DNA from: PALSA-894 sp963828625
Lineage (GTDB): Bacteria; Pseudomonadota; Alphaproteobacteria; Rhizobiales; Xanthobacteraceae
DNA length: 64,000 nucleotides
Assembly (NCBI GenBank): GCA_963828625.1
Contig: CAWHEX010000009.1
Location: 62,001 to 126,000, forward strand
Direction of reading: 5' to 3'
In this document: positions 34,657 to 43,868 of the stretch, one piece after another
Position numbering within the stretch: the first letter of the stretch is position 1
Layout of the letters: every line of letters starts with the position of its first letter
The notes under the pieces: generated by a model
What the model saw: the letters and a program-made list of their open reading frames with translations, nothing else
Told to the model about the DNA's origin: nothing
The model's database searches: none
Program-made: the position numbers and the translations under genes

Positions 34657-35192
34657 CTATTCGGTTGGGCCGCCACCGTGCGCAGCGTCACAAGCCGGCC
34701 GCGCCCGATCCGCCGCAGCAGATCGGTCTGCGCATCGGCCGTGTCGCGGTGTCCGCCGAGTTCGTCATAAAGAGGCTTGGGGATGAGCAGGCCCTGCGTG
34801 GGCCGCGGGAGCAGGTTGATCGCGCGCCGCAGTGCCGGCAGCATCCCGGTCCCCGGCGCAAAGACCGCAGCCTTTCGCGCATCGGCCTTGGCGAGGAACA
34901 CTGCGCACTCGTCGATCCAGCCCGGATCGGGGACAACGCCGGGGTCGAGAAACATCAGCCATTCGCCGCGTGCGCCTGCGGCCGCTTCCTTCAGCCGTAC
35001 GCCAAGTGGCTTGGCCGATGAGACAAAATGGCAGCCCGCGATATCGGCGACGCGCTCGGTTTCGTCGCGCGATCCGCCGTCCGCAATGATGACTTCCCGC
35101 ACCAGGCCCGCGGTCGCGCCCGGCACCAGCGCCGCCAGCGTTGCCACCAGCGGGCGCTCCGAATCGCTGGTCGCGATGATCACGCTGAACAT
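34653..35192 (-). CDS. GT2-type glycosyltransferase, short
   Basis: A 179-residue GT-A-fold protein. The nucleotide-sugar site is VREVIIADGGSRDET near residue 32-46, and LMFLDPGVVPDPGWIDEC resembles the DxD loop region but carries D-P-G rather than a full DxD. It ends soon after RRIGRGRLVTL. It is shorter than most GT2 enzymes (about 220 or more) and may act on a small acceptor or be reduced in activity. The start at 35192 has no clear ribosome site. It lies upstream of the MarR-GNAT gene on the same strand. Confidence 0.75.
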   Translation of the reverse strand: MFSVIIATSDSERPLVATLAALVPGATAGLVREVIIADGGSRDETERVADIAGCHFVSSAKPLGVRLKEAAAGARGEWLMFLDPGVVPDPGWIDECAVFLAKADARKAAVFAPGTGMLPALRRAINLLPRPTQGLLIPKPLYDELGGHRDTADAQTDLLRRIGRGRLVTLRTVAAQPNS

Positions 35193-35301
35193 GAACGGCC
35201 GCCCCGGAAGCCGCTGTCATATTGAGCCATCGCAGGCGCAATTCCTAGCGGGTGAAATGATCGAATAATCAGCATCTTGTGTGCGATAAAAACAAATTGA
35301 T

Positions 35302-35316
35302 GTTCTTGTTTTGTTC
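35302..35316 (+). promoter_or_regulatory. LexA (SOS) box, GTTC-N7-GTTC
   Basis: GTTC at 35302-35305 and GTTC at 35313-35316 are spaced by exactly seven bases (TTGTTTT). This is the direct-repeat LexA site of alphaproteobacteria. It sits 25 bases before the likely start of the radical SAM gene, in an AT-rich patch with a possible -10 (TATATG, 35329-35334). Confidence 0.65.
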
Positions 35317-35340
35317 ATGAGCATTCGCTATATGGTGAGC

Positions 35341-36486
35341 ATGTCCCAAGCAGCAGCATTGCGACGCCCGCCGGTGCCAGCGCCCTCCGTGGCGCCGGTG
35401 GGAGATTTCCTCGGCACCGCCGTCGACCGTGAACGGCGGCGTGGCCGGGGAACACTCTCCAACGCATCGGGCCGCTACGAGCCGACCGCGCGCATCGCCT
35501 TCGACGACGGCTGGCGCTCGATCGAGGAATTGCCCGCCTTCGAGACGACCGTCACCGAGGAAAAAGCGCGCAAGATCATCACGCGCAACGACTCGCCCGA
35601 CATCGGCTTCGACCGCTCGATCAACCCGTATCGCGGCTGCGAGCACGGCTGCGTCTACTGCTTCGCGCGCCCGACGCACGCCAACATGGGGCTCTCGGCC
35701 GGGCTCGATTTCGAGTCGAAGCTGTTCGTGAAGCCGGACGCGCCGGAGCTGCTCGAGCGCGAACTCGCCGCGCCGCGCTATTCGCCGCGCGTGATCGCGA
35801 TCGGCACCAACACCGATCCCTATCAGCCGATCGAGCGGCGCTACGAGGTGATGCGCGGCATCCTCGAAGTGCTGGACCGCGCCTCGCATCCGGTCGGCAT
35901 CGTGACCAAGTCGGCGCTGGTGACGCGCGACATCGACATTCTGGCGCGCATGGCGCGGCGCAATCTGGTGAAAGTCGCGCTGTCGGTGACGAGCCTCGAT
36001 CCGAAGCTCGCGCGTGTCATGGAGCCACGCGCCGCGACGCCATCGAAACGGCTCGAAGCGATCAGGCAGTTGTCGGATGCCGGCATCCCGACCTCGGTGA
36101 TGGTCGCGCCGGTTATCCCCGCCATCAACGAAGCGGAGATCGAGCGCATTCTCGATGCCGCGGCGGCAGCCGGTGCGAAAGAGGCGGGCTACGTGTTGTT
36201 GCGCCTGCCGCTCGAGGTGCGTGATCTTTTCCGCGAGTGGGTGACGGAGCATTTCCCGGATCGCGCGCGGCATGTGTTCAAGCTGATCCGCGACATGCGC
36301 GGCGGCAAGGATTACGATGCCAAGTGGGGCGAGCGGATGACCGGCTCGGGACCGATCGCCTGGATGATCGGGCGGCGCTTCGAGGCGGCATGCGAACGGC
36401 TCGGCCTCAACCGGCGCAAGCTCAAGCTCTCGACCGAGCATTTCTCGCCGACGCGCAAGCGGCCGCAGCAGCTTGCCTTGCTGTAG
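35341..36486 (+). CDS. PA0069-family radical SAM protein (SplB-like)
   Basis: A 381-residue radical SAM enzyme of the spore photoproduct lyase-like COG1533 group. The 4Fe-4S/SAM cysteines are C100, C104 and C107 (YRGCEHGCVYC). Other landmarks are FDRSINPYRG, IGTNTDPYQPIER and a long C-terminal HFPDRARHVFKLIRDMRGG. The start at 35341 (MSQAAAL) was preferred to upstream ATGs at 35317 and 35332. A LexA-type box lies directly upstream, so the gene is probably part of the DNA damage response; the reaction is unknown. The next gene begins 9 bases later. Confidence 0.88.
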   Translation: MSQAAALRRPPVPAPSVAPVGDFLGTAVDRERRRGRGTLSNASGRYEPTARIAFDDGWRSIEELPAFETTVTEEKARKIITRNDSPDIGFDRSINPYRGCEHGCVYCFARPTHANMGLSAGLDFESKLFVKPDAPELLERELAAPRYSPRVIAIGTNTDPYQPIERRYEVMRGILEVLDRASHPVGIVTKSALVTRDIDILARMARRNLVKVALSVTSLDPKLARVMEPRAATPSKRLEAIRQLSDAGIPTSVMVAPVIPAINEAEIERILDAAAAAGAKEAGYVLLRLPLEVRDLFREWVTEHFPDRARHVFKLIRDMRGGKDYDAKWGERMTGSGPIAWMIGRRFEAACERLGLNRRKLKLSTEHFSPTRKRPQQLALL

Positions 36487-36495
36487 GATGGCGCC

Positions 36496-36933
36496 ATGAG
36501 CAAGCCACGCCTCAATGCATTCACCCTCGGTGTCAGCGATCTCGCGCGTTCGGTCCGCTTCTATCAGGCGCTCGGTTTCGAGCGGCGCATGAAGCAGACC
36601 GGCGACGAGATCGCATTTTTCGACGGCGGCGGTCTTTCGCTGGGGCTTTGGCATTGGGACAAGCTCGCCGGCGATGCGGGCGTGCCCGAGAAGCCGCGTC
36701 CGCCCGCGTTTCGCGGCGTTACGATGGCGCAACTGTGCCGCACCGACGAGGATGTCGATGCCATGATGGCAAGGGCGCTTGCCGCCGGCGCGACGTTGCT
36801 CAAGGAGGCGCACAAGACATCCTTCGGTGGATACTCGGGCTACTTTGCCGATCCGGATGGGCATGTCTGGGAAGCCGTGCGCGCGCCGGGTTTCGGATTT
36901 GCTCCCGACGGCAGCCTGACGCTGCCGGAATAG
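36496..36933 (+). CDS. VOC-family protein
   Basis: A 145-residue single-module vicinal-oxygen-chelate protein. It opens RLNAFTLGVSDLARSVRFYQ, has EIAFFDGGGLSLGLW as a middle strand, and ends GYSGYFADPDGHVWEAVRAP, where His and Glu are probable metal ligands. Similar proteins act as glyoxalase or bleomycin-resistance-like enzymes, but the substrate is unknown. It lies 9 bases after the radical SAM gene and 2 bases before a second VOC gene, so it may be in the same operon and share its control. Confidence 0.85.
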   Translation: MSKPRLNAFTLGVSDLARSVRFYQALGFERRMKQTGDEIAFFDGGGLSLGLWHWDKLAGDAGVPEKPRPPAFRGVTMAQLCRTDEDVDAMMARALAAGATLLKEAHKTSFGGYSGYFADPDGHVWEAVRAPGFGFAPDGSLTLPE

Positions 36934-36935
36934 CG

Positions 36936-37309
36936 ATGCTCGGCCATCTCTCGTTTGGCGTCGCCGACCTGCCGCGCGCGATTGCGTTCTATGACGCCGC
37001 GCTTTTGCCGCTCGGATACGTGCCGGGTCTGGACCAGCGAAAAACAGGCGGGATACGGCCTGCCCGGCGGCGGCGACAAGTTCGCACTGAAGCTGCAATC
37101 CGGTCCCGGTCGTTCCACCGGGGCCGGGCTTTCATCTGGCGTTCAATGCGCCGAGCCGCGAGGCGGTCGACGCGTTTCATGCCGCAGCGCTGCGGTCTGG
37201 CGGGGCCGACGAAGGCGCGCCGGGCCCGCGCCCGCACTATGGCGCGACCTATTACGCCGCCTTCGTGCGCGATCCGGACGGGCACAAGCTCGAAGCCGTC
37301 TTCCAGTAG
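36936..37309 (+). CDS. second VOC-family protein (two frameshifts)
   Basis: Joined, it gives a protein of about 124 residues. It begins MLGHLSFGVADLPRAIAFYD, switches frame near 37045 to GYGLPGGGDKFALKLQSG, and again near 37105 to PGFHLAFNAPSREAVDAF, ending YYAAFVRDPDGHKLEAVFQ. All three pieces match one VOC fold, so this is a single gene with indels. Length is 3n+2. It follows the first VOC gene by 2 bases. Two breaks in 374 bases could mean real decay, but the density fits the errors seen elsewhere in the window. Confidence 0.75.
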
Positions 37310-37384
37310 ATTGAACTTGGCCGACGGCCCGCGCAGGATGCCGCCCGGCGGACGAAGCCGCATCTTGGGCATCAGGGGATTGTC

Positions 37385-38134
37385 ATGGAATTGAAGGGGG
37401 CCGTCGCCGTCGTCACGGGCGGCAATGGCGGACTGGGGCAGCGCATCTGCCACGCGCTCGCCGCCGAGGGCGCGAACATTGCGGCCGTCTATGCGCAGAG
37501 CGCGAACGAGGCGGGAGCGGTGGCCGACGAGGTTCGCAAAGCCGGCGTCGATGCCCAGGCGTTTCAGTGCAATGTGACAAAACCCGATGACGTGAAGCGG
37601 CTTGTCGATGACGTGATGAAACGTTTCGGCCGTCTCGACATCCTGATCAACGACGCAGCCTACAACAAGGCCATCGCCTTCAAGGACCTCGACGGGCTGA
37701 CGACCGAAGAGTGGACAAAGATCATCGACGTGAACCTCACCGGCCCAATGCATTGCATCAAGGCGGTGGCGCCGGTGATGAAGAGCCAAGGCCGGGGCCG
37801 CATCGTGAATATCTCCTCGATCGCGGGGCTCCATCCGGGCGGCTCGTCGATCGCCTACGCTGTGTCAAAAGCCGGGCTCATTCATCTCACGCGCTGCATG
37901 GCGGTCGCGCTTGCGCCCGAGGTGCTGGTCAATTGCGTGGCGCCGGGCCTGCTGGAAGGCACGCGCGCGACGGCGAACCTGGCGAAGTCGCAGATCGAGA
38001 ATTCCGCATCCGCCTCGCTGCTCAAGAAGGCCGCCGACAAGGACGACGTCGCCGATCAGGTCGTCACCATGTGCCGCACCGAAACGATGACCGGGCAGAC
38101 GATCGCAATCGACTCCGGGCGGATTTTCCACTGA
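37385..38134 (+). CDS. SDR-family oxidoreductase
   Basis: A 249-residue classical short-chain dehydrogenase. The cofactor motif is TGGNGGLGQ at residues 11-19, the structural NNAG motif is present as INDAAYN (an unusual Asp in place of the second Asn), catalytic Ser is in NISSIAG and the YxxxK in YAVSKAG. Residue pattern after strand 2 does not settle NAD against NADP. The substrate is unknown; FabG-like sequences serve many pathways. It stands 75 bases after the VOC pair. Confidence 0.9.
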   Translation: MELKGAVAVVTGGNGGLGQRICHALAAEGANIAAVYAQSANEAGAVADEVRKAGVDAQAFQCNVTKPDDVKRLVDDVMKRFGRLDILINDAAYNKAIAFKDLDGLTTEEWTKIIDVNLTGPMHCIKAVAPVMKSQGRGRIVNISSIAGLHPGGSSIAYAVSKAGLIHLTRCMAVALAPEVLVNCVAPGLLEGTRATANLAKSQIENSASASLLKKAADKDDVADQVVTMCRTETMTGQTIAIDSGRIFH

Positions 38135-38195
38135 AACCACAAGCGGAAACTCGCGAGAATTGAGTTCCAGCGGCGATCCGAGCAGGATCGCGCGC

Positions 38196-38894
38196 ATGAG
38201 TCGCAACGGCACCACGCGTCTTCCTTTGGGGGATGACGTTATCCGCCCGACCTTCAATCGCGAGCGATACGCGATGAAGCAGGGCATTTTCCCGGTGGCA
38301 GGCTGCGACGAGGCGGGCAGGGGGCCGCTCGCCGGGCCGGTAGTGGCGGCCGCGGTCATCCTCGACCCGAAGCGTATTCCGCGCGGACTGAACGACTCCA
38401 AGAAGCTGAACCACGAGACGCGCGCTGCGCTCTACGAAAAGATCTGTTCGAGCGCGCAGGTCGCGGTCGCGATCGCGCCGCCCGCGCGCATCGAGATCGA
38501 CAACATCCGCGGTGCCTCGCTCTGGGCGCTCGCCCACGCCGTCAAGGCGCTGCCCATTACGCCGAAGCTTGTGTTCGTCGACGGCATCGACCGCATCGAC
38601 GTCGCCTGCGAGTGCCGCGCGGTCGTGAGCGGGGACGCGCTGGTGCTTTCCATCGCGGCGGCTTCGATCGTCGCGAAGGTGACGCGCGACCGGCTGATGG
38701 GCTGCGTCGGCGCCGCGCATCCGGGCTACGGCTTCGAGCGCCACATGGGCTATTCGGTGCCGGAGCACTTCGAGGCGCTCAATCGCCTTGGCCCCTGCGT
38801 GCACCATCGGCGCAGGTTCGCGCCGGTCGCGGCGCTGCTCGGCCTGCCCGAGACGGGCACGGAAGTTGATGAAACCGCGCGCTTAAGTCTCTAA
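38196..38894 (+). CDS. rnhB: ribonuclease HII
   Basis: Cleaves the RNA strand of RNA-DNA hybrids and single embedded ribonucleotides. The 232-residue protein has catalytic Asp-Glu in GCDEAGRGPLAGPVVAAAVIL near residue 36, a conserved DSKKL, Asp in FVDGIDRIDV, and Asp in KVTRDRLM. The C-terminal GYGFERHMGY and HRRRFAPV match the family. It carries a 25-residue N-terminal extension. ATG at 38196 has AGGA upstream. The gene is 9 bases before the GT39-like gene. Confidence 0.95.
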   Translation: MSRNGTTRLPLGDDVIRPTFNRERYAMKQGIFPVAGCDEAGRGPLAGPVVAAAVILDPKRIPRGLNDSKKLNHETRAALYEKICSSAQVAVAIAPPARIEIDNIRGASLWALAHAVKALPITPKLVFVDGIDRIDVACECRAVVSGDALVLSIAAASIVAKVTRDRLMGCVGAAHPGYGFERHMGYSVPEHFEALNRLGPCVHHRRRFAPVAALLGLPETGTEVDETARLSL

Positions 38895-38903
38895 TCTCCT
38901 CTC

Positions 38904-40449
38904 ATGTCCGTCGTCTACCCCGCCGCGAGCGATCGCGCGCCGATGTTCCGCGTCTCGCTCATCCTCGAGGCGCTGCGCGCGCGTCCGACCCTGATGTTCT
39001 GGGTGGCGGCGCTCGCGCAGGGGACATTGTGGACACTCGTCCCCGCGCTCTTCTACGCCGCGCCGCCGGGCGAAGTGCCGCTGGTGCTCGCAGTCGGCAA
39101 CGAATGGCTGCTCGGTTCGCCCTACGGTCCGCCGTTCGCGTACTGGATCGCCGCTATCGCGTTCTCGCCTCGGCGGCGTGGTCGGCGTCTACGTGCTCTC
39201 GCAGCTTTGCGTGGTCGTCACCTATTGGGCGGTGTTCTCGCTTGGCCGGCGCATTCTCGGCGCCGCGCATGCCGCGATGGCGATCCTGCTGATGACCGGC
39301 ATCAGCGTGCTCACCGTGCCGACGCTGGAGTTCGGTCCAAGCGTGCTCGCAATGCCGTTGACCGCACTCACGTTCCTGTTCGCGTTCCGCGCGCTCGCCG
39401 ACAACCGGCGCGTTGACTGGGTCGCGACCGGCATCACGCTCGGGCTGCTGCTGCTCACGACGTATGCGGGGATAATCCTGCTCGTCCTGATGGCGGTGTT
39501 TATCGCCGCGACCGAGCGGGGGCGCTCACGCCTCGGTTCGGGCGGGCCGTGGATCGCCGCCACGATCGTCGTGGTGCTGTGCTTCCCGCATTTGTTCTGG
39601 CTGGAGCGCAGCGGCTACAGCCCGCTTCCGCTGCTCGACAGCCTGCCGGGCCTCATCGTCGGCGAGAAGCGGCTGATGGCGTGGGCCAATCTGATGCTGC
39701 TGCTGCTGTTCAGCCACGCCGGGCTCGTCGTCCTGATGATGGTCGCGGGCGGGCTGCTCGCCGGACGGGCGAGCGCACCCGCTGTCGAGCGCGTTCCGGC
39801 CGAGCCGTTTGCGAAACTCTTCATCTATTTCTTCGCGCTTGCGCCCGCGTTCGTCGCAACCTTGCTTGCCGTGCTGCTCGACCGGCCGTCACCCATCGGC
39901 GGCGCGGGACCCATCGTCGTGCTTTCCGGGCTCGCGGTCATTGTCGTGGCGGGAGACACGATCCGGCTCTATCGCCAGCGCATCAGTGCGCTGGTGTGGC
40001 TCGGGCTGCTGGTCGTGCCGCCCGCGGTGATCGTTGCCGCGACCGTGACCCTGCCGTGGACCGCCGCGGTCGATCTGGAGGTGAGCAAGCCCGCGAACGC
40101 GATGGGGCAGTTCTTCACGGAGACGTTCCGCCGTCGCACCGGCAAGCCGCTGGCCATCGTGATCGGCGACGCGCGCACCGGCGGGCTCATCGCGCTCGCC
40201 TCGCCCGACCGTCCCAGCGTCTATATCGATGGCGCACCGGAGCGCGCGCCGTGGGTCACGGATGAGGCGATACGCCAGAAGGGTGCGATCGTCACCTGGA
40301 CGGCGACCGATACGGCCGGTACGCCGCCGCCCGCGCTGCGCGCGCGCTTTCCCGCCATGGTGCCGGAGGTGCCGCAGTCGTTCGACCGGTCGGTGCAGGG
40401 GCGCCTGCCGCTGCTGCGCATCGGTTGGGCGGTCATCCGGCCAAACTGA
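38904..40449 (+). CDS. GT39/ArnT-like membrane glycosyltransferase (frameshift)
   Basis: About 515 residues with roughly a dozen hydrophobic segments. The N-terminal part resembles the first periplasmic loop of PMT/ArnT enzymes (VGNEWLLGSPYGPPFAYWIA, where a conserved Asp/Glu would act). After the break near 39165 (IAFS, then LGGVVGVYVLSQL) come the helices. The C-terminal soluble part has GKPLAIVIGDARTGG. Length is 3n+1, fitting one extra base. It would transfer a lipid-linked sugar to an outer-envelope acceptor. The sugar cannot be told. Confidence 0.78.
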
Positions 40450-40457
40450 TTTTCTTG

Positions 40458-40504
40458 CGCATGACCTTGTCCGAAAGCCAGGCCCCACTTTTCGGGATCA
40501 TGCG
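40458..40504. repeat. GATCATGC dispersed palindrome, copy B
   Basis: Runs CGCATGA...TCCGAAAG...CTTTTCGGGATCATGCG between 40458 and 40504, an inverted copy of the element at 33596-33643 with a diverged left arm. It lies between the convergent GT39-like and MBL genes, so here it may end transcription from both sides. Confidence 0.7.
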
Positions 40505-40507
40505 AGC

Positions 40508-41317
40508 TCAGCGCGGCGCGATCGCCGCGAGATAACGCTCGACCGATCGGTTGAAGGCCGCTTTGGCGCCGGTCTCGATGACGCTTTCGAAGAAATTGCC
40601 GAACATCTTGTCAAACTGGAACGGCGCGAGCGCACTTGCGATCGCTTTCACGCGATCCGCCGACAGCGGAAGGAGGTTCGGATAGCTGCGCATGAAGGTC
40701 ACATGCTGCCGGTCCGCGGCGACATATGCGGTGTCCGAGCAGCAAACGATGCCGCGTCCGGACGCGCCGCCAGCCCAATGCAGCATGCTCGACCCGGTGA
40801 AGTGCCCGCCGCCGCGGATCAGAGTCGCGTCGGGCGTGAGCCGCAGCGTCTCGCCTTCCCAGAGCTTGATGCGTGGTCCCTGCCGCATGATCCATTCGCG
40901 GTCGTCGGCGTGGACATGAACCGGAACATCGAACGCCTCGGCCCACTCGTTCATCGTCGTGTAGAAATGCGGATGCGAGATCGCCATCGCCTGCACGCCG
41001 CCGAGCGCCTCGATGAGCGAAACGGTCGCGTCATCGAGCATCGAGATGCAGTCCCACAGCACATTGCCGTGCGCCGTGCGCATCAGCACCGCGCGCTGGC
41101 CGATGGCAAAGCGCGGTTGCGTTGCGATGCCGATGATCCCCGGCTCGTACTGGTGCCAGCCGTTCACGTGAGTGACCGCGAGCTTTGACTGCGTGGTCCA
41201 GCCCTGACCCGACTGCGGCACATACTGCCGCTCGTCGTCGCAGATCGGGCAATTCGTCGGGGGCTTGTCGGCTGGCGGGTATTGCGTCCCGCAGGTCGTA
41301 CAGATGAAGGCGTGCAT
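40508..41317 (-). CDS. MBL-fold hydrolase with N-terminal zinc ribbon
   Basis: A 269-residue protein joining a small rubredoxin-like zinc ribbon (C6, C9, C23, C26: ICTTCG and NCPICDD) to a metallo-beta-lactamase fold. In the MBL part the canonical HxHxDH appears only as HPHFYTTMNEW, keeping the two His but not the Asp-His; GGHFTGSSMLHW and SDTAYVA match later ligands. So the metal centre may be mononuclear or altered. It lies 7 bases downstream of cydB on the same strand and could be co-transcribed with the oxidase. Confidence 0.82.
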   Translation of the reverse strand: MHAFICTTCGTQYPPADKPPTNCPICDDERQYVPQSGQGWTTQSKLAVTHVNGWHQYEPGIIGIATQPRFAIGQRAVLMRTAHGNVLWDCISMLDDATVSLIEALGGVQAMAISHPHFYTTMNEWAEAFDVPVHVHADDREWIMRQGPRIKLWEGETLRLTPDATLIRGGGHFTGSSMLHWAGGASGRGIVCCSDTAYVAADRQHVTFMRSYPNLLPLSADRVKAIASALAPFQFDKMFGNFFESVIETGAKAAFNRSVERYLAAIAPR

Positions 41318-41324
41318 GTCTCTC

Positions 41325-42329
41325 TCAGTGATACGTGTCGCCTTCGCGCACCTTGCCGCGGAACAGGTAATAGATGAAGCCGGTATACATCAGGATGATC
41401 GGCAGCAGCGGCAGCGTGCCGAGCAGCATGAAGATCTGGCTCGCGGGCGCGGCGGCAGCGTCCCACATCGTCATCGCATATGGCACCAGATAGGGCGCGA
41501 CCGAAATCGCGAGCCCGATGTAGCCGAGCATGAACAGCACGATGGCGGCGATAAACGGCAGAATGTCGCGGCCGCGTTCGAGCCAGCGCCACGCCATGAA
41601 CGCGGTGAGCGCCGTGATGGCCGGGATCGGCCACAGGAACAGGATGTTCGGCAGCGAGAACCAGCGCTCGCGGATGCGCGGGAATTGCAGCGGCGTCCAC
41701 AGGCTGACCACCGCCATGAAGGCGAGCACGCCGAGAAGGAGCAGCTTGGCGTGATCGCGTGCACGCTTTGCGACCGCGCCGTCGGTCTTCATCACGAGCC
41801 AGCAGGCGCCGAGCAGCGCGTAGCCGGTGACGACGCCAAGCCCGCACAGCAGCGCAAATGGGGTCGCGAAATCGAACGACCCGCCGGCGAACTCTCCGTT
41901 CTCGACCTTGATGCCCTGAATGATCCCACCAAGGATCAGGCCCTGGCAGAAGGCGGCGAGCGTCGAGCCCGCCGCGAACGCGAAGGTCCAGTATTTCTTG
42001 CTGGTGTCAGCGACCGTGCGGAACTCGAAGGCGACGCCGCGGAAAATAAGTCCGAGCAGCATCACGATTACCGGCAGATAGAGCGCCGGCATGATCACCG
42101 CATAGGCACGCGGAAACGCGACCCACAGTCCGCCGCCGCCAAGCACGAGCCACGTCTCGTTGCCGTCCCAGAACGGCGCGATCGACGCGATCATCTGGTC
42201 GCGTTCCTTGTCGGTCTTGGCGAACGGAAACAGGACGCCGATGCCGAGATCGAAGCCGTCGAGGATCACGTAAAGCGCAACCGCCGATCCGATCAGCGCG
42301 GCCCATATGACCGGGAGATACCATTCCAT
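41325..42329 (-). CDS. cydB: cytochrome bd oxidase subunit II (CIO type)
   Basis: A 334-residue integral membrane subunit with about eight helices. It opens WYLPVIWAALIGSAVALYVI and contains DGFDLGIG and the FWDGNETWLVLGGG segment that is typical of CydB. With CydA it forms a quinol oxidase reducing oxygen to water. The length and sequence style are nearer the cyanide-insensitive CioB type than E. coli CydB (about 379). It starts 2 bases after cydA, in an operon with it. No CydX-like small subunit was seen. Confidence 0.94.
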   Translation of the reverse strand: MEWYLPVIWAALIGSAVALYVILDGFDLGIGVLFPFAKTDKERDQMIASIAPFWDGNETWLVLGGGGLWVAFPRAYAVIMPALYLPVIVMLLGLIFRGVAFEFRTVADTSKKYWTFAFAAGSTLAAFCQGLILGGIIQGIKVENGEFAGGSFDFATPFALLCGLGVVTGYALLGACWLVMKTDGAVAKRARDHAKLLLLGVLAFMAVVSLWTPLQFPRIRERWFSLPNILFLWPIPAITALTAFMAWRWLERGRDILPFIAAIVLFMLGYIGLAISVAPYLVPYAMTMWDAAAAPASQIFMLLGTLPLLPIILMYTGFIYYLFRGKVREGDTYH

Positions 42330-42331
42330 GG

Positions 42332-43720
42332 TTAGCCTCCCGCCGCTTCGCGCGCGGCACCGCCGGCTGACGACAGCGGGCTGCCGAGATGCCCCGGAGG
42401 CTCGACCGCCGATCCCTGCGGTCCACGCACGATCAGGCGGTTGATGTAGTAGATGCCCATCGTGAACACGATGCCGTAGACGATGACGAACAGGATCAGC
42501 GTGGTCAGCACGCTCGCCGCCGAAACAGGCGAGATCGCATCCTTCGTGCGCAGGATGCCGTACGCGATCCACGGCTGACGCCCGACTTCCGTGGTGATCC
42601 AGCCGCACAGCACAGCGACGAAACCGAGCGGCCAGCCATATTGCACGATCCGGAGATACCAGCGCGTCGTCGTCAGCTTGCCGCGCCACCACAGGAACGC
42701 GCCGTAGAGGCCGGTCGCGATCATCAGAAGTCCGATGCCGACCATGATGCGGAACGCGAAGAACACCGGGATGACCGGCGGGCGCTCGCTGGGCGGTACG
42801 CTTTTCAGGCCGGGAAACAGCCCGTTCGGATCGTGCGTGAGCACTAGCGACGAGCCACGTGGGATCGAGATGGCGAAATGGTTCGTCTCGTTCTTCTCGT
42901 CCGGCCACGCGAAGATGTGGAAGTCGCCGGGTTTGGAGCCGTCCCAGTGCGCCTCCATCGCGGCGACCTTGATCGGCTGATACTTCAGCGTGTTGAGCCC
43001 GTGCTGGTCACCGAGGAAAAGCTGCAGCGGCGCGAGCACCGCGATCATGCCGATCGCCATGCGCACCATCGTGCGGCCGTCCGCTTCGTGCCGACAGGCG
43101 ACGAGGTAGCGCGCCCCGACCGCGAGCACGACGAATGCCGTGGTGAGGTACGCGGCGGTCAGCATGTGTGCCAAGCGATAAGGGAAGCTCGGGTTGAAGA
43201 TGATCGCGATCCAGTCGAGCGGATAGGCGATGCCGTCGCGTACTTCGTGGCCGGCCGGTGTCTGCATCCAGCTATTGGCGGAGAGAATCCAGAACGCCGA
43301 GATCGCGGTGCCGACCGCCACGATCGCGGCCGAGAGCGTCAGCAGCCACGGCGGCACACGATTCCAGCCGAACAGCAGCACGCCGAGGAAGGTCGCTTCG
43401 AGGAAGAAGGCGGTGAGCACCTCGTAGCCGATCGCCGGGCCGATCACGTTGCCGGTGACGACCGAGAAGCGGCTCCAGTTGGTGCCGAACTGGTAGGACA
43501 GCACGATGCCGGAAACGACGCCCATGCCGAACGACACCGCGAAGATCTTGGTCCAGAAGCGCGCGAGCAGCTGATAGCGCTCGCGTCCGGTGCGCACCCA
43601 CATCGTGAGCAGCGTCGCGATGTAGGCGGCGAGCCCAATGGTGAAGCTCGGAAAGATGATGTGGAACGAGATCGTGAAGGCGAACTGCAGGCGGGCGAGG
43701 AGAACGGGGTCGAAGTCCAC
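42332..43720 (-). CDS. cydA: cytochrome bd oxidase subunit I (CIO type)
   Basis: A 462-residue subunit carrying the hemes. The N-terminal DPVLLARLQFAFTISFHIIF contains the heme ligand His; a GWITTEVGRQPWIAYGILRT segment near residue 360 is the conserved heme b/quinol region, and the FAISIPRGSSLVL loop is short. The short Q-loop and the length (under 500) fit the CIO type that lacks the insert of E. coli CydA. It is first in the cydAB-MBL operon. Oxygen-limiting conditions are the usual trigger, but no regulator site was identified. Confidence 0.94.
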   Translation of the reverse strand: MDFDPVLLARLQFAFTISFHIIFPSFTIGLAAYIATLLTMWVRTGRERYQLLARFWTKIFAVSFGMGVVSGIVLSYQFGTNWSRFSVVTGNVIGPAIGYEVLTAFFLEATFLGVLLFGWNRVPPWLLTLSAAIVAVGTAISAFWILSANSWMQTPAGHEVRDGIAYPLDWIAIIFNPSFPYRLAHMLTAAYLTTAFVVLAVGARYLVACRHEADGRTMVRMAIGMIAVLAPLQLFLGDQHGLNTLKYQPIKVAAMEAHWDGSKPGDFHIFAWPDEKNETNHFAISIPRGSSLVLTHDPNGLFPGLKSVPPSERPPVIPVFFAFRIMVGIGLLMIATGLYGAFLWWRGKLTTTRWYLRIVQYGWPLGFVAVLCGWITTEVGRQPWIAYGILRTKDAISPVSAASVLTTLILFVIVYGIVFTMGIYYINRLIVRGPQGSAVEPPGHLGSPLSSAGGAAREAAGG

Positions 43721-43868
43721 GGCGATGTTCCTTCGTCGACGATCGTGTCCCAGACCTAATGGGCACCGCGCCCGCTGCTACGACCGGACTTGCCAGACCG
43801 TCATGTTTCCTGCCGTGCTCACGGACGAAGAAGCCCAAACAATGATGTGGCGCTCCCTCCGATGAGCG

